A stretch of 18,449 nt of DNA, from assembly GCA_035534575.1 (NCBI GenBank), contig DATLRT010000042.1:1-18449 (forward strand). Reading direction: 5' to 3'. Source of the DNA: JAGWFU01 sp035534575 (GTDB taxonomy: Archaea > Micrarchaeota > Micrarchaeia > Micrarchaeales > Micrarchaeaceae). Positions 5,890-13,926 of this stretch are shown here, in pieces. A program made the position numbers and the translations under genes. The notes beneath the pieces are model-generated. The model ran no database searches, had not been told where the DNA came from, and was given only the letters and a program-made list of their open reading frames with translations. The stretch's first letter is position 1. Each line of letters starts with the position of its first letter.

Positions 5890-5939
5890 ATCAGCGAATA
5901 GAACTTTCAGTTTTGCCTTGCGCAGGAGAGAGGAGGGGA

Positions 5940-6968
5940 TTACTGTCCCCCATCCTCGTCCTTCATCTCTTCCTCCTCCGGCGGCATCTTCTTCTTGGCC
6001 TTGACGTCCGCCTTCTGCTGCGTGGCGTTCTGCACCTTCTTGAGGTTCATGTTCATTATGTCCTGCAGCCCTGCAACTCCTATTGGCGTCGGTATGCTGA
6101 AGCCCTTCGACTCCGTAGGTATGAACACCATCATGTTCTTGCCGATCAGGCTCATCTCGTACAACATGTTGAGCGCCCTCAGCTGCATGGCGTACGGGTT
6201 GGTCTGGTACTTCTTCGCCGCATCAATCATCTTGTCGGCAGCAAGAGCTTCGCTTTCTGCGAGAGTGACCCTTGCCATCTTCTCCCTTTCAGAGGTGGCG
6301 ACCCTGGCCATCGCGTCCTGCAGCTCCTGGGGTATCTTGACGTCCCTTAACTCTACAGATATCGCGTTGGTTCCCCAGTCGGATATCCTCTCCTGTATGA
6401 GCGACTTTATCTCGTCGCCTATTATGTCCCTGCCCGCAAGCATCTCGGAGAGCAGGCTCTTGCCTATCTTGTCCCTGAGCGCGGTCTGAGCGGCCAGCTG
6501 CACCGAGTTTATGTATGATTGTACCTTTAGTATAGAGTTCTCCGGATCCTTGACCTGCCAGAACAGTATTGCGTCGACGTTGACCGGGACGTTGTCCTTC
6601 GTGAGCGTCTGCTCTGCGCTGAACGTGGTGCTTATCACCCTAAGGTCCACGAATGTCGGTGTGGACTCTATAAACGGGAGTATGACGATTAAGCCTGGCC
6701 CTATTATTCCCTGGTACCTTCCCAGCCTGAGTACGGGCATACGGTTCCATTCCTTGACAACCCTGACCGACAGGGCTAACAGTATCAGAAGTGACACCAC
6801 GAATACGACAGCGGTTGATCCAAGGTCGGATGTGCCGAACCATCCCAGCGCGGCCAAAAGCGCAGCCAAAAGTATGTCTATCAAAATTGCTGAGCTTGAG
6901 CCCAGATAAGTCTTCACATTCTCACCAGTTTTACTTGCAAGTTCAACTATAATAATATTTGCTGCCAT
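5940..6968 (-). CDS. SPFH-domain membrane protein (slipin/stomatin-like)
   Basis: The 342-residue protein has two hydrophobic segments near the N terminus (about residues 24-40 and 50-67). An SPFH domain follows: RMPVLRLGRYQGIIGPGLIVILPFIE, then FVDLRVISTTFSAEQTLTKDNVPVNVDAILFWQV, and the conserved GTNAISVELRDVKIPQELQDAMAR. Next comes an Ala/Glu-rich coiled coil (SEREKMARVTLAESEALAA), and it ends in an acidic tail. Slipins oligomerise on the membrane and organise microdomains or guard membrane proteases. The usual NfeD-type partner is not adjacent. The frame is open to 7046, but ATG 6968 is chosen: the extra 26 residues overlap the divergent transporter gene and do not look like family sequence. 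The start lies 21 bases from that gene's start. Confidence 0.88.
   Translation of the reverse strand: MAANIIIVELASKTGENVKTYLGSSSAILIDILLAALLAALGWFGTSDLGSTAVVFVVSLLILLALSVRVVKEWNRMPVLRLGRYQGIIGPGLIVILPFIESTPTFVDLRVISTTFSAEQTLTKDNVPVNVDAILFWQVKDPENSILKVQSYINSVQLAAQTALRDKIGKSLLSEMLAGRDIIGDEIKSLIQERISDWGTNAISVELRDVKIPQELQDAMARVATSEREKMARVTLAESEALAADKMIDAAKKYQTNPYAMQLRALNMLYEMSLIGKNMMVFIPTESKGFSIPTPIGVAGLQDIMNMNLKKVQNATQQKADVKAKKKMPPEEEEMKDEDGGQ
6948..6955 (+). promoter_or_regulatory. TATA box of the ferritin-like/VIT1 gene
   Basis: TATAATAA lies about 38 bases before ATG 6990, inside the first codons of the divergent slipin gene. It predicts a leader of about 12 bases that includes GGTG at 6981-6984, five bases before the ATG. 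Confidence 0.45.
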
Positions 6969-6989
6969 ATCCTCGCGACCGGTGCGGAG

Positions 6990-7928
6990 ATGGATAAGAG
7001 GGAGAGGAAGTACCTTCAGGCGCTCTACTTTGACGAGCTTCTGCACTGGAAGGTTTACACCAGGTTCGCGGCAACGGAGCGCAACGCCGGAATCAAGGCG
7101 CTGTTGACCAAGCTAGCCAAGATCGAGCTGGGGCACACGAAGGTGTGGATTGAGCTTCTGGACGGCGAGATGAAGAAGCCCTCCGAACTCAGACTGAGCC
7201 TGATGGCGGGAATGATATACGTTTGCAAGGCGGTTCTCGGCATCGCGCTTACGACCAAGATGATAGAGTACGGAGAGAACCTGCTCGTGAACGACCTCAA
7301 CAGCGCGCTGAAGGCCTCTGGCAACAGAAAGGAGTCCAATAGGCTTATGAAGGCAGAAGAGGAGATGGACAGGGCGGAGGATCCGCTCAAGAGGGGGATA
7401 ATAGAGCACAGCCCGGTGCTGAACAACATAAGGGACGTGATACTTGGGGCGAACGACGGGTTGGTGGAGATACTTGCCGCCACGGCGGGGCTTGGCATAG
7501 CGCTCAGGGATCCGGTGATAGTGCTTCTCAGCGGATTCATAGTCGCGGTGGCCGGAACGCTCTCCATGGCCGGTGGCGTATACCTATCGATGGAGTACGA
7601 GAGAAGCGTTGGGATTGTCAAGACTGAGAGTCCGCTGAAGGGGTCGGCGAAGATATCCGCTTTCTACGTGGGGCTTTCTTACATACTGGGGGCGATGGTG
7701 CCCCTTGTGCCGTTCATGTTCGGGCTTGCCGGGGCATGGGGAGTGCTAGGCTCAATAGTGCTGACGGGCATAGTGCTCTCGTTCGTGGCTGCGCTGATAT
7801 CGATAGTCAGCGACACCAGCATAAGGCGAAGGGTGCTCAGGACGCTGGCGATATCGCTGGGCATCGCTGCGGTTACGATAATAATAGGGCTGGTTGCAAG
7901 ATCTGTGTTAAACATACCGTATTTGTGA
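6990..7928 (+). CDS. ferritin-like domain fused to a VIT1/CCC1 iron/manganese transporter (MbfA-like)
   Basis: The 312-residue protein has two parts. Residues 1 to about 130 form a rubrerythrin/ferritin-like helical domain with ExxH pairs (E16-H19, E46-H49) and further Glu at 93 and 96. A transmembrane CCC1/VIT1 domain follows from about 140. It opens with the family signature NNIRDVILGANDGLVEILAATAGL and has about five membrane segments, with GGVYLSMEYERS after the second. Relatives of this architecture (membrane-bound ferritin A) bind iron in the N-terminal domain and export Fe(II) or Mn(II) across the membrane. It is transcribed divergently from the slipin, and a ZIP-like importer lies nearby. 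The start is supported by GGTG at 6981-6984. The exonuclease gene begins four bases downstream. Confidence 0.88.
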   Translation: MDKRERKYLQALYFDELLHWKVYTRFAATERNAGIKALLTKLAKIELGHTKVWIELLDGEMKKPSELRLSLMAGMIYVCKAVLGIALTTKMIEYGENLLVNDLNSALKASGNRKESNRLMKAEEEMDRAEDPLKRGIIEHSPVLNNIRDVILGANDGLVEILAATAGLGIALRDPVIVLLSGFIVAVAGTLSMAGGVYLSMEYERSVGIVKTESPLKGSAKISAFYVGLSYILGAMVPLVPFMFGLAGAWGVLGSIVLTGIVLSFVAALISIVSDTSIRRRVLRTLAISLGIAAVTIIIGLVARSVLNIPYL

Positions 7929-7932
7929 TATC

Positions 7933-8550
7933 ATGACAATGTTCGATGGAGTCGCAGTTGTGGACGTCGAGGCCACGGGTCTCGACAGCAGGAAGTGCTC
8001 GATAGTTAGCGTGGGCGTGGTGCTCTACACTGCGGGCAAGGTGAAGGAGTACTATTACGAGTGCAAGCCGTTTAAGGGTGCGGTGATAAACGACGAGGCG
8101 CTTGAGATAAACGGCGCCACGAGGAAGGAGCTTAGGTCGCCCAAGAGACTTCTGCAGAAGAAGATGATGACAGACATTTACAAGGTGCTCAAGTCACACG
8201 GAGTGCACACCATCGCGGGACAGAACACCTCATTTGACAGGGACTTTCTGGACTCGGCGGCGAGGAGATGCAAGGTGCGCTGGGACTTCGGGCACAGAAC
8301 CATAGACATGCACTCGATAGCCTACGCAATAATGCTGAGGAAGAAGATGAGGATTCCGACAAAGGAGGGCCACAGGAACCACCTCACGGCTGACGTGATA
8401 TACACGTATCTCGGGATGCCGGAGGAGCCAAGGCCGCACAACGGCCTGACCGGGGCGAGGATGGAGTTCGAGGGGCTGGCCAGGATGGTCTACGGAAAGA
8501 GCCTGCTTGACGAGTTCAAGGGCTACAAGGTGACGGGCTACCACATGTGA
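7933..8550 (+). CDS. DEDDh-type 3'-5' exonuclease-fold protein with an altered Exo III motif
   Basis: The 205-residue RNase H-like exonuclease domain (DnaQ/RNase T type) has Exo I as VVDVEATGL (D11, E13). Exo II is AGQNTSFDRDFLDSA (D102), and TIDMHSIAYA supplies the middle strand-helix. The Exo III equivalent is RPHNGLTGARMEFEGLARMVYG. The family needs HxAxxD; here H169 is followed at the Asp position by G174, so one of the four metal-binding acidic residues is absent. A nearby Glu (E178 or E180) might substitute, or the protein may only bind nucleic acid. GTGAT at 7925-7929 overlaps the upstream stop and serves ATG 7933, so it is probably co-transcribed with the metal-transporter gene. An ATG two codons later is an alternative start. 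Confidence 0.82.
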   Translation: MTMFDGVAVVDVEATGLDSRKCSIVSVGVVLYTAGKVKEYYYECKPFKGAVINDEALEINGATRKELRSPKRLLQKKMMTDIYKVLKSHGVHTIAGQNTSFDRDFLDSAARRCKVRWDFGHRTIDMHSIAYAIMLRKKMRIPTKEGHRNHLTADVIYTYLGMPEEPRPHNGLTGARMEFEGLARMVYGKSLLDEFKGYKVTGYHM

Positions 8551-8558
8551 GCCGCTAT

Positions 8559-8566
8559 GTATAAAT
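8559..8566 (+). promoter_or_regulatory. TATA box of the UPF0147-DP1-DP2 operon
   Basis: GTATAAAT lies about 48 bases before ATG 8611. It predicts a leader of roughly 20-25 bases carrying GGGTG at 8601-8605, five bases before the start. It lies just after the exonuclease stop codon. Confidence 0.6.
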
Positions 8567-8610
8567 AGCTTGATTGGGAAAGCCTATTGTCTAATTATTA
8601 GGGTGTTAAG

Positions 8611-8880
8611 ATGGCTGAAGATGCGCAGATGGAGCAGACGATAAAGGACATTATCAGGCACATGGAGATGTTGATGGAGGACACAAGCGTCCCGAAGAAC
8701 GTGAGGAGCGCCATAACCGAGGCCAGGAACAAGCTGGCGTCGCAGGGGGAGTACATAGTCAGGATCTCATCGGCGATATACAGCCTTGATGCTGTGAGCA
8801 ACGACATAAACCTTCCTCCGCAGGCGAGGACGGGGATATGGAGCATACTTAGCATGCTCGAATCCATCAAGACTGCATAA
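8611..8880 (+). CDS. UPF0147 family protein
   Basis: The 89-residue all-helical protein is of the archaeal UPF0147 family. It is recognised from the N-terminal helix with IKDIIRHMEMLMEDTSVPKNVRSAITEARNKL and the C-terminal DINLPPQARTGIWSILSMLESIK. No transmembrane or metal motif is visible. Molecular function is not established. It is the first gene of a tight operon: its stop codon is one base away from the DP1 start, and DP1 overlaps DP2. Co-expression with the replicative polymerase is therefore likely. Ribosome-binding site GGGTG at 8601-8605. Confidence 0.92.
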   Translation: MAEDAQMEQTIKDIIRHMEMLMEDTSVPKNVRSAITEARNKLASQGEYIVRISSAIYSLDAVSNDINLPPQARTGIWSILSMLESIKTA

Positions 8881-8881
8881 C

Positions 8882-10393
8882 ATGGCTGGGGAAAATGTCA
8901 TCAAGGATCTGGTTAGCCGGCTGTCAAGGGCCAACATTCTGGTCGCCGGCGACATACGCCCAGACCTCGTCAATGAGCTGAACTCCGAACTTATCCTTTC
9001 AAGGCTGCTCGAGCGCTACAAGAACCTCGAGAAGCTGGCGATAGTCAACAACGAGGAGATAGAGAACATAGTCAAGGCCCTCGACCTAGAGAAAGCGCCG
9101 ATGCCTATAGAGATTGTGCAGAAGACAGATTTCCTGCCGATGGCATCGGAGGTCGACGCGCGCTACACTGTGACCAACAACCCGATCGAGAGGGCGGAGG
9201 GCACTGTTGACGACTTCGTCCAGCACTTCAAGAGCAGGCTGCAGAAGATGAGGAGGATACTCGAGACCCACAGGGGCGCCGTGACGGGCGTGCTGCCTTC
9301 GGTTGAGGCGCTCAAGACCTACACCGCGGGACGCGAGGTCACACTGCTCGGAATCGTGCTCAACAAGATAGTCACCAAGAACGGAAACATAATGATGGTG
9401 CTGGAGGACGAGACAGGCGAGGCCAAGGTGATGTTCATGAACGGGAGCTCGAAGCAGGCGAGGTCGCTCTTCGAGAGCGCGGGAAACATAGTCAATGACG
9501 AGGTGCTCGCGGTCAGGGGGAAGATATCCGGACCGTTCGTCATAGCTAGCGACATAATATGGCCGGACGTCCAGCTCAAGGAGAGGAAGAGCACGGAGGA
9601 GGACATCGCGATAGCAATGATATCCGACACCCACGTGGGCAGCAAGCTCTTCATGGAAAAGAACTTCACCCACTTCGTGAAATGGCTCAACGGAGATGTG
9701 AGTGGAAAGACCGCGTTGGCCGGAAAGATAAAGTATCTGGTCATCGGCGGCGACGTGGTGGACGGAATCGGAGTCTACCCGCGGCAGGACAGGGACCTCT
9801 CCATACTAGATGTCTACAACCAGTACAAGACATTCTTCAATTTCATACGTGCGATCCCTGAGTACATACACGTTTTCATAATACCGGGGAACCACGATGC
9901 GGTGCAGAGGGCCGAGCCGCAGCCTGAGCTGACAGCGGACCTCATCGGCGACTTCCACATGGAGAACGTGCACCTTCTCCCTAACCCAAGCTTCCTCACG
10001 CTTCACGGCGTAGACCTTCTTGCCTACCACGGCACCTCGCTCGACTCGGTCATCGCATCGATACCCAACATGAGCTACGCGAATCCGGAGAAGGCAATGC
10101 TGGAGATGCTGAAGAGGAGGCACCTATCGCCCATCTACGGGGGCAACATCATAGTGCCGAGCAAGAATGACAACCTCGTCATCGAGAAGATACCCGACAT
10201 ACTTCAGATGGGCCACGTGCACAAGAACGGCTACGCCTCATACCACGGGGTGGAAATAGTGAACAGCGGCACGTGGCAGGCAAGGACTGATTTCCAGGTG
10301 ATGCAGGGCCACATACCCACGCCCTGTCTGATGTCGGTGTTCGAGACAAAGACGGGCAACATGAGCCTTGTGGATTTCAACAGGGAGATATGA
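8882..10393 (+). CDS. polB: D-family DNA polymerase small subunit DP1 (proofreading exonuclease)
   Basis: The 503-residue small subunit of PolD supplies the 3'-5' proofreading nuclease. The N-terminal quarter is helical and variable. An OB fold is visible near residues 148-235 (REVTLLGIVLNKIV, GNIMMVLEDETGEAKVMF). The C-terminal calcineurin-like phosphodiesterase domain keeps all the metal ligands: SDTHVG (D249, H251), GGDVVDG (D291), GNHD (N337, H338), YHG (H383), and GHVH (H445, H447). The proofreading site therefore looks active, unlike the inactivated eukaryotic B-subunits. Length is slightly shorter than in Thermococcales. It begins one base after the UPF0147 stop, and its TGA overlaps the DP2 start (ATGA), implying coupled translation of the two subunits. 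Confidence 0.97.
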   Translation: MAGENVIKDLVSRLSRANILVAGDIRPDLVNELNSELILSRLLERYKNLEKLAIVNNEEIENIVKALDLEKAPMPIEIVQKTDFLPMASEVDARYTVTNNPIERAEGTVDDFVQHFKSRLQKMRRILETHRGAVTGVLPSVEALKTYTAGREVTLLGIVLNKIVTKNGNIMMVLEDETGEAKVMFMNGSSKQARSLFESAGNIVNDEVLAVRGKISGPFVIASDIIWPDVQLKERKSTEEDIAIAMISDTHVGSKLFMEKNFTHFVKWLNGDVSGKTALAGKIKYLVIGGDVVDGIGVYPRQDRDLSILDVYNQYKTFFNFIRAIPEYIHVFIIPGNHDAVQRAEPQPELTADLIGDFHMENVHLLPNPSFLTLHGVDLLAYHGTSLDSVIASIPNMSYANPEKAMLEMLKRRHLSPIYGGNIIVPSKNDNLVIEKIPDILQMGHVHKNGYASYHGVEIVNSGTWQARTDFQVMQGHIPTPCLMSVFETKTGNMSLVDFNREI

Positions 10394-13300
10394 TGGACTC
10401 GAAGCAGTACTTTGCCGGACTTGAGCGCGACTTCTACAAGGCGTTCGAGATAGCGGAGAGCGCTAGGTCCAGGGGCTTCGACCCGGAGCCGCACGTGGAG
10501 ATAAAGCCCGCGCCGGACATTGCCACCAGGGTGGAGGGGATACTCGGCGTGGAGGGACTGGCCAAGATGATAAACGGGATAGGGATAGAGAACAGGCAGG
10601 AGCTCGCCTTCAAGATGGTCAATGAGATATGCACGGGCAAGACTTTCGAGAACGACGGAGTGGAGAAGAGGCTGACGCTCGCAGCTAGGGTTGGGCTTGC
10701 GATACTAACTGAGGGAGTGGTAGTGGCCGCGACAGAAGGTCTGCAGGGAGTGGAGCTGCACAGGGACATCGAGGGCTCTGATTACATAGCGGTGCTCTAC
10801 GCCGGACCGATAAGGGGAGCGGGAGGAACCAGCATGGCGCTATCGGTGGCACTCGCTGACTACGGGAGGAAGCTGCTCAACATCGGCGCGTATAAGGCGC
10901 AGAAGGCGGAGGTGGAGAGGTGCCTCGAGGAGATACAGATTTACGATTCAAGATGCGCGAGACTGCAGTACAAGCCCAGCGACGCGGACATAAGGATGGT
11001 GATAGAGAACTGCCCGGTGTGCGTGGACGGGCTGCCTACGGAGCAGATAGAGCTCAGCATACACAGGAACATCAAGAGGCTCGACGCCACTGGCAAGGAG
11101 CAGGCTGTGACCAACAGAGTAAGGGGGGGAATCTGCCTCGTTCTATGCGAGGGTATAGCGCAGAAGGCGAAGAGCGTTCTCAAGCATACGAAGAACGCGG
11201 GGCTCGACTGGAGCTGGCTCAACGGGATAATAAAGGTGGACAAGAAGCAGTCGACGGAGGCGGACAAGGGCACGAAGGAATCCGTATTCCTCCAGGAGCT
11301 GGTTGCGGGAAGGCCGGTACTCGCGTATCCGGGACATCCAGGCAGCTTCAGGCTGAGGTACGGAAGGTCGAGGATGACGGGAATAGCTGCAAAGGGATTC
11401 AGCACCGCGAGCATGTACATACTCGACGAGTTCATAGCGACTGGGACGCAGCTCAAGATTGAAAAGCCGGGCAAGGGATGCATAGCCACGCCGGTCGACT
11501 CGATAGAGGGTCCGTTCGTGAAGCTTGACGATGGCAGGGCGCTAAGGATAAACGACATAACTGTAGCCAAGGAGCTGAGCAGCAGGATAACGAGGATAAT
11601 AGCAGTGGGGGACGTGCTGATAACTTACGGCGACTTCAAGAAGAGCAACACGCCGCTTGCGCCCACGAGCTACGTCGAGGAGTACTGGATGGCGCAGCTT
11701 AATGCAAAAGGCGCGAACGTAAAGGAGGACCCGAAGGGCTTCAAGGAGGCTTATGAGATATCGATGGCTCACGGGGTGCCGATGCACCCGAAGTACATTT
11801 ACGAGTATTCGGAGATAGAATCCGACGCGCTGCAGGAGATGTGGAAGGCGGTGGCGCTGTCCAGGATGAAGACGGATGGCGAGGGCCTGTTCCGGATCAG
11901 CTCGCTTGACATTGACGCAACTGAGAGGCTTGTCTCGACAGTGGAGACTCTGTGCGTGCCACACGTTGAGCAGAACGGGGTAATTACAATAGAAGGCGAT
12001 GATGCGCAGAGCATTGTCGCGTCGCTAGGATTCGCAAAGGACGGGAAGGTAAATATTGACGATAATGCTATGGAAGGAATCGATTGGTCGAAGCCAGCGC
12101 TGGAGATAGTAAACGACACGTCGCCTTTCCAGATAATGAAGCGCTCCACGAGGCTTGGAGGCAGGATAGGCAGGCCTGAGAAGGCTAAGGAGAGACTGAT
12201 GAAGCCTGCACCACACGTGCTCTTTCCCATAGGGGAGTACGGAGGGAAAGAGAGGAGCATATCAAAGGCCTACACCGGCGGAAAGAGGAAGTTCAAGTCC
12301 GACCTTGAGGTCGAGGCTGCACGCTTCAAGTGCCTGGAGGGAAACGAGATACTAGGCGCCCCATACTGCAAGATGCACAAGTCGAGGGCGAGGATAGAGA
12401 AGATATGCAAGAGCTGCGGCAGGGAGTCGACGCCCGACATATGCGGATTCTGCGAAGGCAAGGCATCGGGAAGCGAGATGAAGAAGCTCGACCTCTCGGC
12501 GATTGTTGAGGACGCTATGATATCCGTAGGCGTCACTGCACTGCCGAAGATGGTGAAGGGAGTTAAGGGGCTATCGAGCAGGGACAAGATACCGGAGCAG
12601 ATGGAGAAAGGGATACTGAGAGCGGTCAACGGTGTGTACATCTTCAAGGACGGCACCGCAAGGTTTGATGCGACCGACGTGCCCATGACGCACTTTTATC
12701 CGAGAGAGGTGGGAACGGGGATAGAGAAGCTGGTCTCGCTCGGCTACGAGACGGACTACAAGGGAAACAAGCTTGAGTCGGACGACCAGCTCCTCGAGAT
12801 GAGGCATCAGGACGTTTTGGTGAACAGGAGATGCGCCAACTACCTCATCGGCGTGGCGAGGTTCATCGACCAGTTGCTGGAGAAGTACTACGGTCTTCAG
12901 CCGTTCTACAACGTCACAACGATAGATGACCTCGTGGGCCACCTGCTCATAACGCTTGCGCCCCATACATCCGCGGGAGTTCTGTGTAGGATAGTGGGAT
13001 TCACGGATGCGAATGTGGGGTTCGCCCACCCGTACGTAATCTCGGCGAGAAGGAGGAACTGCGACGGAGACGAGGACACCAGCATGCTTCTGCTCGATGC
13101 GTTGATAAATTTCTCGAAGAGCTATCTGCCCACTACGATAGGGGGCACAATGGACGCCCCAATCATACTCACGCTTAACGTGGAGCCTAAGGACGTTGAC
13201 GACGAGGTCCACGACATGGAGGTGACAGAGGCCTATGGGCTGGACTTCTACGACAAGACCATGCAGTACGTCTCGCCGGGAGAGGTGGAGGTGGAGCTGG

Positions 13301-13827
13301 TGAAGTCGAGGCTGGGGGGCGACGGAAGGTTCAACGGGTTAAACTTCACGCACATGAGCGGACCTGACGCGGTCACGGGATCGCCGATAAAGAGCATGTA
13401 CACGAGGCTCAACGCGATACAGGAGAAGATAGACCAGCAGTTCAAGCTCATGGACAGGCTGGCGAGCGTTGACAAGAGCGACACCGCGAGAAGGCTGATA
13501 TCTAGCCACTTCATACCGGACCTGATAGGTAACATGCACAAGTTCTCCAAGCAGGGATTCAGGTGCATAGCGTGCAACGCTAAGTACAGGAGGGTTCCGC
13601 TAGTCGGCAAGTGCACGCGATGCCAGGGCAAGCTGGTCCTCACCATCTCGAAGGGAAGCATAGAGAAGTACCTGAACCTGGCGATATCGCTGGCCAACAG
13701 GTACAACCTCGAGCAGTACATAAAGCAGAGGCTCTACCTCATCAGGGACGAGATACAGAACGTGTTCGGAGGGGTGGGAGGGGGGAACATACCGACAAAG
13801 CAGTTCAACCTCTCGAAGTTCATGTAG
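10390..13827 (+). CDS. polC: D-family DNA polymerase large catalytic subunit DP2
   Basis: The 1145-residue catalytic subunit has the double-psi beta-barrel fold related to multisubunit RNA polymerases. The N-terminal domain includes GPIRGAGGTSMALSVALADYGR. The central part has a cysteine cluster (C660, C673, C676, C685, C688, with H663) that likely binds zinc. The catalytic loop NCDGDED supplies Mg-binding Asp residues (D892, D894). A second zinc knuckle is C1059, C1062, C1075, C1078. The final residues KQFNLSKFM resemble a PCNA-interacting box (Q1138, L1141, F1144), as expected for a replicase. The catalytic motif, a frequent intein insertion site in archaea, is uninterrupted. A second ATG at 10393 is an equivalent start. 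Length is a little under that of euryarchaeal homologues. Confidence 0.98.
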   Translation: MMDSKQYFAGLERDFYKAFEIAESARSRGFDPEPHVEIKPAPDIATRVEGILGVEGLAKMINGIGIENRQELAFKMVNEICTGKTFENDGVEKRLTLAARVGLAILTEGVVVAATEGLQGVELHRDIEGSDYIAVLYAGPIRGAGGTSMALSVALADYGRKLLNIGAYKAQKAEVERCLEEIQIYDSRCARLQYKPSDADIRMVIENCPVCVDGLPTEQIELSIHRNIKRLDATGKEQAVTNRVRGGICLVLCEGIAQKAKSVLKHTKNAGLDWSWLNGIIKVDKKQSTEADKGTKESVFLQELVAGRPVLAYPGHPGSFRLRYGRSRMTGIAAKGFSTASMYILDEFIATGTQLKIEKPGKGCIATPVDSIEGPFVKLDDGRALRINDITVAKELSSRITRIIAVGDVLITYGDFKKSNTPLAPTSYVEEYWMAQLNAKGANVKEDPKGFKEAYEISMAHGVPMHPKYIYEYSEIESDALQEMWKAVALSRMKTDGEGLFRISSLDIDATERLVSTVETLCVPHVEQNGVITIEGDDAQSIVASLGFAKDGKVNIDDNAMEGIDWSKPALEIVNDTSPFQIMKRSTRLGGRIGRPEKAKERLMKPAPHVLFPIGEYGGKERSISKAYTGGKRKFKSDLEVEAARFKCLEGNEILGAPYCKMHKSRARIEKICKSCGRESTPDICGFCEGKASGSEMKKLDLSAIVEDAMISVGVTALPKMVKGVKGLSSRDKIPEQMEKGILRAVNGVYIFKDGTARFDATDVPMTHFYPREVGTGIEKLVSLGYETDYKGNKLESDDQLLEMRHQDVLVNRRCANYLIGVARFIDQLLEKYYGLQPFYNVTTIDDLVGHLLITLAPHTSAGVLCRIVGFTDANVGFAHPYVISARRRNCDGDEDTSMLLLDALINFSKSYLPTTIGGTMDAPIILTLNVEPKDVDDEVHDMEVTEAYGLDFYDKTMQYVSPGEVEVELVKSRLGGDGRFNGLNFTHMSGPDAVTGSPIKSMYTRLNAIQEKIDQQFKLMDRLASVDKSDTARRLISSHFIPDLIGNMHKFSKQGFRCIACNAKYRRVPLVGKCTRCQGKLVLTISKGSIEKYLNLAISLANRYNLEQYIKQRLYLIRDEIQNVFGGVGGGNIPTKQFNLSKFM

Positions 13828-13926
13828 CGCCAGGACCTGTTTCGTAGCCCTGAGTTTGGGCAGGTTGTGCAGCACAGCAGGCATAAATAGTTTATTGCAG
13901 AACTAATGTTAGACGCAGGTGGGAAT
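13828..13926. other. 99-base intergenic region after DP2
   Basis: This separates the polymerase operon from the next gene. It contains CATAAATA at 13882-13889, a TATA box predicting a start of transcription near 13910, and GGTGGG at 13918-13923, a ribosome-binding site. No clear terminator hairpin or T-tract follows DP2. Confidence 0.5.

Noticed and set aside
5913..6489. Plus-strand open frames across the slipin gene
   Set aside because: Antisense shadows of the SPFH coding sequence. The translations are low-complexity and have no promoter.
6933..6942. ACTTGCAAGT, a perfect 10-base palindrome near the VIT1-type gene promoter
   Set aside because: It falls inside slipin codons, is short enough to occur by chance, and has no second copy nearby.
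6969..7046. N-terminal extension of the slipin
   Set aside because: It overlaps the divergent transporter gene, lacks family similarity, and ATG 6968 already precedes the membrane segments.
13057..13080. Possible intein at the DP2 catalytic motif
   Set aside because: The motif is continuous and the protein has normal exein length, with no intein block visible.
9086..13884. Long open frames antisense to DP1 and DP2
   Set aside because: They are by-products of AGG/GAG-rich codon use in the real genes. Their translations are Arg/His/Leu/Val-rich with no recognisable domain, and they would fully overlap conserved polymerase sequence.
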